From positions 1 to 5,520 of the forward strand of contig WRJY01000162.1 in assembly GCA_009778355.1 (NCBI GenBank): a stretch of 5,520 nucleotides of DNA, in the 5' to 3' direction. A model generated the notes under the pieces. That model was not told the DNA's origin, ran no database searches, and saw nothing but the letters and a program-made list of their open reading frames with translations. A program made the translations under genes and the position numbers. This document shows positions 1 to 5,480 of the stretch, in pieces (within the stretch, counting starts at the first letter, position 1; each line of letters begins with the position of its first letter). This DNA is from Desulfovibrionaceae bacterium. Its GTDB lineage: Bacteria; Pseudomonadota; Gammaproteobacteria; Burkholderiales; Burkholderiaceae_C.

Positions 1-254
1 GCCACCAGCCCGTAGCAAACGTAGTTCAGGCCCGCGCCGCCGTACTGTTCGGGGATGGTCGCGCCCAGCAGGCCCAGCTCGCCCATTTCACGGAAGATGG
101 CCGGGTCGGTGCTTTCGTTGCGGAAGGCCATTTGCACGCGCGGCAGCAGTTTTTCCTGGCAGTAGGCGCGGGCGGCCTCCTGAACCTGGCGCTCGTCTTC
201 GGTGAGCTGGGCGGCGAGCAGGAAGGGGTCTTCCCAATTGAAGCTTGTTTTCAT
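1..254 (-). CDS. gcdH: glutaryl-CoA dehydrogenase, N-terminal part (cut by window edge)
   Basis: This flavin-dependent acyl-CoA dehydrogenase oxidises and decarboxylates glutaryl-CoA to crotonyl-CoA, passing electrons to ETF; it is the key step of glutarate, lysine and tryptophan breakdown. Only the first 84 codons are present. They read from MKTSFNWEDPFLL through LTEDER, AARAYCQEKLLPRV, TDPAIFREMGELGLLG and TIPEQYGG to GLNYVCYGLV. This is the N-terminal helical domain, and the FNWEDPF opening with PAIFREMGELGLLG-TIPEQYGG is characteristic of GcdH among acyl-CoA dehydrogenases. The catalytic glutamate and FAD/ETF regions lie outside the window. The start is the ATG at 254-252, which gives the expected N-terminus; no good Shine-Dalgarno sequence precedes it (ACCACAC before ATG). 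It follows the CoA-transferase on the same strand after 168 bp, a gap long enough for its own promoter, although I could not pick a convincing one. The family assignment is firm; the specificity is from memory of GcdH sequences, not a search. Confidence 0.9.
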   Translation of the reverse strand, partial: MKTSFNWEDPFLLAAQLTEDERQVQEAARAYCQEKLLPRVQMAFRNESTDPAIFREMGELGLLGATIPEQYGGAGLNYVCYGLV

Positions 255-398
255 GTGTGGTGTTTTGTGGTCAGGGTGATAAAAAGGCTTGAAGCGCAAC
301 GGCGGCTCAAGGCAGACGCCCGGCCTTCAGCTTGCCGGCGAAACCTGCCAGTGTAACCAGCGCCGATGCGGGCTGCGTGGGCGGATTGCCTGTCCCAG

Positions 399-422
399 CC
401 GGAATGGGCCTTCTGTTTCCGG
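399..422 (-). repeat. Inverted repeat just after the CoA-transferase stop codon
   Basis: On the minus strand, CCGGAA (422-417) and TTCCGG (404-399) form a perfect 6-bp dyad with a 12-nt loop. It begins at the base after the TAA stop at 425-423. No T-tract follows, so it is not a standard Rho-independent terminator. It could be a 3' stabilising hairpin, a weak attenuator before gcdH, or chance. The rest of the 255-422 spacer shows one more small dyad (CCGGC 320-324 with GCCGG 334-338) and no gene. Confidence 0.35.
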
Positions 423-1568
423 TTAATCAGGGCGATGGGCAAGGGGCATCGGCCGCAGCGGCGGTTCGAGCCGATAAGTGGCAGGCGTGCGGCTGAGTTT
501 GACCGGCGAGGCCACGCCTGTGTAATTCGCGCCGATGCGCACCACCATCTCGCGGTGCGTGGTGTGCGGGTGGCGCAGCGCGGCGCTCACTGGCAGTACC
601 GGCGCGCAGGGTACGCCGATGTCCATCAACGCCTGCGCCAGTGCTGGGCCATCCTGCTCGGCCAGCAAGGCCAGAAGCTGTGCACGCAGTGCGGCCCGGT
701 TGACGGAGCGGGCGCCGGCGCTGGCGTAGCGTTCGTCGCGCGCCAGCGCCGGCTGGCCGAGGTGGACGCACAGCAGGTTGAACTGCCGGTCGTTGCCGAC
801 GGCCAGGAAGACCGGTTCGGAGCGGGTGGGAAAGGCGTCGTAGGGGTAGATGTTGGGATGGGCGTTGCCGGTCGGGCGCGGCTCGCGGCCATCCAGGAAC
901 CAGTTGGCGGCATGTGGGTGCAGCAGCGAGAGAGCGCTGTCGTACAGGCTGGCCTCGATGAACTGCCCTTTGCCGCTGCGCGCCCGCTCGTGCAGCGCAA
1001 GGAGCACGCCCAGGGCGGCGTTCAACCCTGTAACCAGATCGACGATCGGCAAGCCTACGCGCAGCGGTTCGCCTTCGGCTTGCCCATTGACACTCATGAT
1101 GCCGGCCATGGCTTGCACCGCGGCGTCGTAGCCCGCCAGACCGCCCAGAGGGCCGTCGGCCCCGAATCCGCTGACCCGGCAGTGGATCAGGCGCGGGAAA
1201 CGCACCGACAACCGGTCGTAGCCGATGCCCCATTTTTCCATGGCGCCGGTCTTGAAATTTTCGATCAGGACATCGGCGCCTTCCAGTAGATCGAGCAACA
1301 CGGCGCGGCCCTGGCCGCTGGCCAGATCGAGCCGGGCACCGCGCTTGTTGCGGTTCAGCCCCAGGTAGTACGAGGCCACCGGCTGGCCGTCCACATCAAC
1401 GAACGGCGGCCCCCAGGCGCGCGTGTCGTCGCCCTGGGGCGGTTCGATTTTCAGGACGTCGGCGCCGTGATCGCCCAGGATCTGGCCGCAATAGGGGCCA
1501 CCCAGGATGCGTGAAAGGTCGATGACCCGGATGCCGGCCAATGCGCCGGTGTTGGCTGATGCGTTCAT
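423..1568 (-). CDS. class III (CaiB/BaiF) CoA-transferase, GcdG-like
   Basis: A 381-residue cytoplasmic enzyme predicted to move CoA from a donor thioester such as succinyl-CoA to a free carboxylic acid. Family signatures run in order: GIRVIDLSRILGGPYCGQIL (12-31), GADVLKIEPP (35-44), GDDTRAWGPPF (46-56), NRNKRGARLDL (72-82), IENFKTGAM (102-110), SGFGADGP (133-140), YDAAVQAMAGIMSVNG (147-162) and GKGQFIEASLYDSAL (199-213). Asp177 in GLPIVDLVTG matches the position of the catalytic aspartate that forms the acyl-enzyme anhydride (Asp169 in formyl-CoA transferase). GDDTRAWGPPF, NAHPNI-PYDAFPT (235-248) and VGNDRQF (257-263) also occur in glutarate CoA-transferases of the GcdG type, and gcdH is next on the strand, so glutarate or a close dicarboxylate is a plausible acceptor (inference). 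The ATG at 1568 lies 15 bp after the Bug stop codon, indicating co-transcription; its Shine-Dalgarno is weak, so translational coupling is possible. The protein ends at PPLRPMPLAHRPD, without the usual LGEHT-type final helix of about 25 residues. Confidence 0.92.
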   Translation of the reverse strand: MNASANTGALAGIRVIDLSRILGGPYCGQILGDHGADVLKIEPPQGDDTRAWGPPFVDVDGQPVASYYLGLNRNKRGARLDLASGQGRAVLLDLLEGADVLIENFKTGAMEKWGIGYDRLSVRFPRLIHCRVSGFGADGPLGGLAGYDAAVQAMAGIMSVNGQAEGEPLRVGLPIVDLVTGLNAALGVLLALHERARSGKGQFIEASLYDSALSLLHPHAANWFLDGREPRPTGNAHPNIYPYDAFPTRSEPVFLAVGNDRQFNLLCVHLGQPALARDERYASAGARSVNRAALRAQLLALLAEQDGPALAQALMDIGVPCAPVLPVSAALRHPHTTHREMVVRIGANYTGVASPVKLSRTPATYRLEPPLRPMPLAHRPD

Positions 1569-1583
1569 CGTGCGCGCTGGCCG

Positions 1584-2564
1584 TCAGTCGAGCTTGGCGC
1601 CCGAGACCTGGATCACCTCGCGCCACTTGGCCGCTTCGCTGCGCATGTACGCGGCCAATTGATCGGGCGTGTATTGCGGCGGCGCTTGCAGGCCTTGCTT
1701 TTCGAGCCGCCCCTTCACGTCGGGATCGGCAAGCACCCGCGCAAAAGCGGCATTGAGCTGGTCAATCGTGCTCCGCGGTGTCGCGGCGGGCACGACGATG
1801 CCGAAGAACACGCTGGCGTCGAAGTCCTTCAGGCCCTGCTCCGACAGCGTGGGCACGTCAGGCAGCGCAACCGAACGCTCAAGGGATGTCACGCCCAGGA
1901 CGCGCAACTTGCCCGCCTGAATGTGCGGCAGCGCCGTCAGCACATCGGTGAAGGACATGCTGACCTGTCCGCCCAGCAGATCGTTGAGCGCCGGCCCCGT
2001 GCCTTTGTAGGGAATGTGCTGGATGTCGGTGCCGGCGCGCATGTTGAACAGCGCGCCGGCCAGATGCGAAGAGGCGCCGTTGCCTGACGACGCAAAGCTG
2101 AGCTTGCCCGGGTGAGCCTTGGCGTAGGCGATCAACTCCTGCATGTCGTGGGCCGGAATGCTGGGGTGGATGACCAGCACGTTGGGCAGGTAGCCAATCT
2201 GGATCACGGGCGCGAAGCTTTTGAACGGATCGTAATTGAGCTTGGGGTAGAGATAGGGGTTGATCGCCAGCGGCGCCGAGGTGCCGAACAACATCGTGTA
2301 GCCATCGGGCTCGGCGCGGGCGACGAATTCGGCGCCAATGTTGGCGCCGGCGCCAGCCCTGTTTTCCACGATGACGGTCTGGTCGAGCACGGGCTTGAGG
2401 GCCATGGCCAGCGTGCGCGCCATGGCGTCGGTGGGGCCGCCGGGGGCGTAGGGCACCACCAGCGACAACGGCTTGGCGGCAAAGCTCTGGGCGGCGGCCA
2501 GCGATGCGATCGGCATCCAGGCCATACCGGTCAGGGCCAGCAGTTCTCGTCTGCGAAGTTTCAT
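1584..2564 (-). CDS. Bug/TctC-family periplasmic solute-binding protein
   Basis: A 326-residue extracytoplasmic receptor of the tripartite tricarboxylate transporter (TTT) type; such proteins bind small carboxylates and hand them to a TctA/TctB permease or act as sensors. Residues 1-25 form an export signal: RRRELLAL then a hydrophobic stretch and AAA before Gln26. The R5-R6-x-L-L pattern is compatible with Tat export. Family motifs follow: VVPYAPGGPTDAMAR (36-50, with Asp46 in the ligand loop), ENRAGAGANIGAEFVARAEPDGYTML (67-92), YDPFKSFAPV (111-120), SSGNGASSHLAG (159-170) and YKGTGPALNDLLGGQV (186-201). Length is normal for the family (about 320-330). The start at 2564 is set by a strong Shine-Dalgarno and by the signal peptide; the frame stays open to 3134 only because of codon bias. 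It lies 122 bp after the dehydrogenase, with no clear terminator in between, and 15 bp before the CoA-transferase. No TctA or TctB gene is in the window, so it may use a permease encoded elsewhere. The ligand is unknown; a carboxylate used by the neighbouring enzymes is the natural guess. Confidence 0.93.
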   Translation of the reverse strand: MKLRRRELLALTGMAWMPIASLAAAQSFAAKPLSLVVPYAPGGPTDAMARTLAMALKPVLDQTVIVENRAGAGANIGAEFVARAEPDGYTMLFGTSAPLAINPYLYPKLNYDPFKSFAPVIQIGYLPNVLVIHPSIPAHDMQELIAYAKAHPGKLSFASSGNGASSHLAGALFNMRAGTDIQHIPYKGTGPALNDLLGGQVSMSFTDVLTALPHIQAGKLRVLGVTSLERSVALPDVPTLSEQGLKDFDASVFFGIVVPAATPRSTIDQLNAAFARVLADPDVKGRLEKQGLQAPPQYTPDQLAAYMRSEAAKWREVIQVSGAKLD

Positions 2565-2571
2565 CGGTTTG

Positions 2572-2578
2572 TCTCCTT
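2572..2578 (-). promoter_or_regulatory. Ribosome binding site of the Bug gene
   Basis: AAGGAGA on the minus strand sits 7 nt before the ATG at 2564. It settles the start of the solute-binding protein at MKLRRREL against an upstream in-frame ATG at 3134, which lies deep inside the dehydrogenase gene. Confidence 0.8.
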
Positions 2579-2686
2579 GGGTCGTGATGAAAGTGAATGC
2601 CTTCCCGAACCGCCATCTTTCCTGCCTTGGCGGGAGACGGGCAACGCCAACCGGAATGGCCGCCCGCACGCTGGCTTGGCTGGTTT

Positions 2687-4396
2687 TTATTCGCCCAATA
2701 GTTGGCGTTGCGCCTGTTCGATTTCGTGCGAACGGTCGTCGGTCAGCGGGTCGTGCGGCAGCAGGCGCTGGCACAGCACCAAGCGCGCCAGGGTGGCGCG
2801 TTCCGGCGAACCGATGCGCGTGGCTTCCCACGCCATGGCCACGGCGCTGCTCAGGTGGTAGAGCGCCGAAGCGGCACGCCGCGCCAGCGTGTCGGCGCCG
2901 CGTTCGGCGGCGGCTTCGGCCAGCGTGAACGCGCGCGCCATGCTTTGTTCCAGATCGGCGCGCAACGCGGCGTCGATCACGCTCTCGGCCAGCAGCTTGC
3001 TCAGGTGCGCCTGGAGCGCCGGCAGCGATTGCTCGCGGCGGATGGCGCGGATCACGTCGAGCGCGACGATGTTGCTGGTGCCTTCCCAGATCGAGCCCAG
3101 ATGCGCGTCGCGCACCAGGCGCGGATCGCTCCATTCCTCGATGTAGCCGCAGCCGCCGCGCACTTCCATCGCGTCGCCCGTGACCTTGCGGGCGTCGCGG
3201 CAGGCGCGGAACTTGATGAGCGGCGTGAGGATGCGCACCAGCGCGTAGGCCGTGGCGTCGCCGCCATCGGCGGCCCGCAGCGCCTGCGCGGTCTGGAACA
3301 TCATGGTGCGCGCCTGTTCGGCTGGGACCATCAGCTTGAGCAGTTGCCTGCGCATCAGCGGCAATTCGACCAGGCGCTTGCCAAATGCAACGCGGTTGCG
3401 CGCCACGAACAGCGCTTCGCTCAACGCGCGGCGCATCAACCCGGCGGCGCGCACGCCATTGGACAGGCGCGAGCTGTTGACCATGTCGGCCATCTGCTGA
3501 AAGCCCCGCCCCCGTTCACCCACCAGGAAGGCGCGCGCGCCTTCCATGTAAATCTCGCCGCTGGCCATGGAGCGCGTGCCGAGCTTGTCCTTGAGCCGGA
3601 GGATGCGGTAGTGGTTGTGGCGGCCGTCCTCCAAGTCGCGCGGCAGCAGGAACAGCGACACGCCCTTCATGCCCGCGGGGTCGCCTTCGACGCGCGCCAG
3701 CACCATCGCCAGCGCCGCGTCGGGGTTGGAGCAGAACCATTTTTCGCCCGTCAGCCGCCATTGGCCCGGATGGCCGGGATCGGGCCGCGCCAGCGTCGCG
3801 GTGGCGGCGATGTCGGAGCCGGCGCCTTGCTCGGTCATGAACATCGAGCCTTGCGACAAATCATCGAGGTCGAGGCTGGTGAGCGAAGGCAGGTAGCGCG
3901 CGAGCAGTTCCGGCGCGCCGTACTTCTTGAGCGTGCGGGTCAGCGAGTCGGTCATCGACACGGGGCAGCACAGCCCGAACTCGGCTTGCACGAACAAATA
4001 GGTCAGCGCGTATTTGACGGTGGCCGGCATCTGTCCGCGCCAGCCCAGCACGTCCTGCCGGTGCGAAATGGCGGCCAGGGCGAAATCGCCGAAGGCCAGC
4101 CGCTCCATCTCGACATAGGCCGGGTGCTTGAGGAGCTTTTGCTCGTCCACGCCCGTGCGGCTGCGCTGCTGCAACTCGGGCGGATTCTTGTCGGCCACGC
4201 TGGCCAGTTCATCGAGCTTGTCGCCGGCCAATGTACCTAGGCGATGCAGATACGGTTGCAGGTGCGCCAGCAGGTCGGCGGGCAGGTAAACGCGCAGCAG
4301 CGCCTGCAAGCCGGGGTCGGTGGTGTAGAGGTTCGCGCCGCGCTGATCCGGCACGGGGTGCTGCTGCAATGCAATCGAAGGCGGGTTGGTGGCCAT
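2687..4396 (-). CDS. AidB-like acyl-CoA dehydrogenase
   Basis: A 569-residue flavoprotein of the acyl-CoA dehydrogenase superfamily, AidB branch. Beyond the core it has the AidB-type N-terminal extension and a C-terminal helical tail (about 455-569). Features shared with E. coli AidB, as I recall that sequence, are NLYTTDPGL (22-30), ADKNPPEL (68-75), LCCPVSMT (142-149), MTEQGAGSD (187-195), KWFCSN (219-224), LKDKLGTRS (268-276), FGKRLVELPLMR (338-349), AMEVRGGCGYIEE (409-421) and SIWEGTSNIVALDVIR (435-450). Glu438 in WEGTSN fits the usual catalytic base position. The enzyme should be cytoplasmic, bind FAD and take an acyl-CoA substrate, but AidB itself has only weak dehydrogenase activity and is linked to the alkylation response, so substrate and even reaction are uncertain. 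The catabolic neighbours favour a metabolic role here (inference). The start at 4396 (MATNPPS) has a strong Shine-Dalgarno; the frame stays open to an ATG at 4444, but that would add 16 residues with no family match and run into the promoter region. It is the first gene of the minus-strand set, divergent from the LysR gene. Confidence 0.92.
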   Translation of the reverse strand: MATNPPSIALQQHPVPDQRGANLYTTDPGLQALLRVYLPADLLAHLQPYLHRLGTLAGDKLDELASVADKNPPELQQRSRTGVDEQKLLKHPAYVEMERLAFGDFALAAISHRQDVLGWRGQMPATVKYALTYLFVQAEFGLCCPVSMTDSLTRTLKKYGAPELLARYLPSLTSLDLDDLSQGSMFMTEQGAGSDIAATATLARPDPGHPGQWRLTGEKWFCSNPDAALAMVLARVEGDPAGMKGVSLFLLPRDLEDGRHNHYRILRLKDKLGTRSMASGEIYMEGARAFLVGERGRGFQQMADMVNSSRLSNGVRAAGLMRRALSEALFVARNRVAFGKRLVELPLMRRQLLKLMVPAEQARTMMFQTAQALRAADGGDATAYALVRILTPLIKFRACRDARKVTGDAMEVRGGCGYIEEWSDPRLVRDAHLGSIWEGTSNIVALDVIRAIRREQSLPALQAHLSKLLAESVIDAALRADLEQSMARAFTLAEAAAERGADTLARRAASALYHLSSAVAMAWEATRIGSPERATLARLVLCQRLLPHDPLTDDRSHEIEQAQRQLLGE

Positions 4397-4403
4397 CGCG
4401 CTG

Positions 4404-4409
4404 TCTCCT
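4404..4409 (-). promoter_or_regulatory. Ribosome binding site of the AidB-like dehydrogenase gene
   Basis: AGGAGA on the minus strand, 7 nt before the ATG at 4396. It supports that start over the in-frame ATG at 4444. It closely resembles the site of the Bug gene, with GGAGACA in both cases. Confidence 0.8.
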
Positions 4410-4429
4410 GAGTGGGTCAGACTGCATTC

Positions 4430-4458
4430 TTGAAGGATCAGCAATACTTGTCTAATAT
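4430..4458 (+). promoter_or_regulatory. Candidate sigma-70 promoter of the LysR gene
   Basis: TTGAAG (4430-4435), a 17-bp spacer, then TAATAT (4453-4458). Each box matches the consensus at four of six positions, and the spacing is ideal. Transcription would begin near 4465, leaving a leader of about 27 nt. The promoter overlaps the operator half-sites, as expected for LysR-type autoregulation. This is a visual match only. Confidence 0.45.
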
Positions 4459-4478
4459 TGATTTGGTATTTAACAATA
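4442..4478. promoter_or_regulatory. Candidate LysR operator: three CAATA/TATTG half-sites
   Basis: CAATA (4442-4446), TATTG (4456-4460) and CAATA (4474-4478) alternate in orientation. They form two adjoining dyads that share the middle element, with 9-bp and 13-bp gaps. LysR-type tetramers usually bind a recognition dyad plus a second activation site next to the target promoter, and this layout in a divergent spacer fits. The T-N11-A core also occurs (T4456, A4468). The background is very AT-rich, so chance matches to short words are a real risk. Confidence 0.45.
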
Positions 4479-4481
4479 CAA
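4452..4481 (-). promoter_or_regulatory. Candidate promoter of the dehydrogenase operon
   Basis: Read on the minus strand: TTGTAT (4481-4476), an 18-bp spacer, then TATTAG (4457-4452). The -35 match is poor (three of six), as is common for activator-dependent promoters. The leader to the ATG at 4396 would be about 50 nt. It overlaps the divergent LysR promoter candidate and two of the three half-sites. Confidence 0.35.
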
Positions 4482-4491
4482 TTATTTGATT

Positions 4492-5394
4492 ATGGAGTTT
4501 CGCCACCTGCGCTACTTTCTGGCCCTTGCGGACGAACTGCACTTTGGCCGCGCCGCGCAGCGGCTGGCGATATCGCAGCCGCCGCTGTCATGGAACATCC
4601 AGCAACTCGAGCAGTCGATGGGCGCGCGCCTGTTCGTGCGCAACAGCAAGAGCGTCCGGCTTACCGAGGCTGGCCGCGCTTTCGCTCCGGCGGCGCGTGC
4701 GCTTTTGACGCAGGCCGACGAGGCTGCGCGCCTGGCGCGCGACGTGCAGCGGGGCGTGAGCGGCATGGTGCGCGTGGGCTTTGTCAGCTCGATGCTGTAC
4801 CGCGGCTTGCCACGCCTGCTGCGCGCCCATCAGCAAAATCATCCGGGCATACGCATCCGCTCGTTCGAGATGAACTCGCAGAGCCAGATAGTGGCTTTGT
4901 CGCACGATCAGATCGACGTGGGCTTCGTGCACACGACGCAAGCGCCCAGCGAGCTTTCGCGCGCAATGTTTTCGTCGGAACCGTTCGTGTGCTGCTTGCC
5001 GGCGGATCATCCCCGCACCCGCGCGCGCCGCATCGCGCCGGCGGATTTGCAGGCGGAAGTGTTCGTCATGTTTTCGCGTGAGGCGTCGCCGGACTATCAC
5101 GAGCGCGTGTTGTCCATCTGCGCCGCCGCCGGTTTTTTGCCCGACATTCGCCACGAGGTGCGGCATTGGCTCAGCGTGGTGTCGCAGGTCGCGCATGGTT
5201 TCGGGGTGGCGCTGGTGCCCAAGGCAGTCCGGCGGGCCGCCGTGGCGGGCGCGGTATTCGTGCCGCTGAAAGAGGTGGCCGTGCAGTCGCAGGTTTATTG
5301 CGTCTGGCGGCAGTCTGATGACAATGCCGCGTTGCTGGCTTTGCGCGAAGATATTTCCGCGCAGGCCATCAGTGCGGGTGGGCCAGGCTGGTGA
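4492..5394 (+). CDS. LysR-type transcriptional regulator (BenM/CatM-like)
   Basis: A 300-residue cytoplasmic DNA-binding regulator of normal LysR length. Residues 1-60 form the winged helix-turn-helix: MEFRHLRYFLALADELHFGRAAQRLAISQPPL, then SWNIQQLEQSMGARLFVR and VRLTEAGRAF. A linker helix follows (about 62-90), then the effector domain starting MVRVGFVSSMLYRGLP (92-107). The ELRHLRYF-type opening and VGFVSSxLY resemble BenM/CatM and related regulators of aromatic-acid pathways; in that family the serine at this place (Ser99 here) lines the effector site, so an organic acid ligand is likely (inference). GFGVALVPKAV (236-246) is the usual second-subdomain motif. In the recognition helix, Trp34-Asn35 replace the more common Arg-Gln. 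The ATG at 4492 gives the canonical N-terminus; a TTG two codons earlier is less likely. No Shine-Dalgarno is visible in the AT-rich leader. The gene is divergent from the dehydrogenase operon, its probable target. Confidence 0.93.
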   Translation: MEFRHLRYFLALADELHFGRAAQRLAISQPPLSWNIQQLEQSMGARLFVRNSKSVRLTEAGRAFAPAARALLTQADEAARLARDVQRGVSGMVRVGFVSSMLYRGLPRLLRAHQQNHPGIRIRSFEMNSQSQIVALSHDQIDVGFVHTTQAPSELSRAMFSSEPFVCCLPADHPRTRARRIAPADLQAEVFVMFSREASPDYHERVLSICAAAGFLPDIRHEVRHWLSVVSQVAHGFGVALVPKAVRRAAVAGAVFVPLKEVAVQSQVYCVWRQSDDNAALLALREDISAQAISAGGPGW

Positions 5395-5454
5395 CAATCG
5401 GCGGTGCTTGCGTTTCAACCTAAAAACGGCAGTTGACCGCTTATTTGTCCTCGT
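5395..5454. other. Low-GC tail after the LysR gene with an interrupted inverted repeat
   Basis: The stretch from the LysR stop to the window end is about 48% GC by hand count, well below the genes to its left. GTTGACCGC (5432-5440) is the exact complement of GCGGT (5401-5405) plus CAAC (5416-5419), which are separated by a 10-nt insert. On paper this gives a 9-bp stem with one bulge. I see no gene in these bases. They could be the untranslated end of the LysR unit or the outer part of an acquired element. Confidence 0.35.
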
Positions 5455-5480
5455 AACCTCTTATGAACACCGAGGTTTTT
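5455..5480 (+). terminator. Possible weak terminator of the LysR transcript
   Basis: AACCTC (5455-5460) pairs with GAGGTT (5472-5477) over an 11-nt loop, and a run of five T (5476-5480) overlaps the end of the stem. The stem is short and the loop long, so termination would be inefficient. The structure also covers the ATG of the candidate ORF at 5463, so both readings cannot easily be right unless the hairpin controls that start. Confidence 0.25.

Noticed and set aside
366..1289. A 307-codon open frame on the plus strand opposite the CoA-transferase
   Set aside because: Same pattern as above: no family motif, biased composition, and full overlap with a well-supported gene.
2565..2686. Terminator or hidden small gene between the dehydrogenase and Bug genes
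   Set aside because: I found only a poor CCCGCC/GGCAGG pairing without a workable loop or T-tract, and no convincing short ORF with a ribosome site. Read-through to the Bug gene is more likely.
1584..3134. A 516-residue version of the solute-binding protein starting at 3134
   Set aside because: The extra 190 residues are low-complexity Arg/Ala-rich sequence overlapping the dehydrogenase gene in another frame. The internal ATG at 2564 has a strong ribosome site and starts a proper signal peptide.
2702..4240. A 512-codon open frame on the plus strand opposite the dehydrogenase gene
   Set aside because: Its protein is rich in Arg, Ala, Gln, Gly and His with no recognisable motif. Long antisense frames are expected opposite GC-rich genes, and the minus-strand protein matches a known family along its whole length.
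2687..4444. Dehydrogenase start at 4444
   Set aside because: The added 16 residues have no counterpart that I know in the family, the ATG lies near the predicted transcription start, and ATG 4396 has AGGAGA at good spacing.
4486..4491. TTG start two codons before the LysR ATG
   Set aside because: LysR proteins of this type begin at the equivalent of MEFRHLRYF, and neither start has a ribosome site to prefer the TTG.
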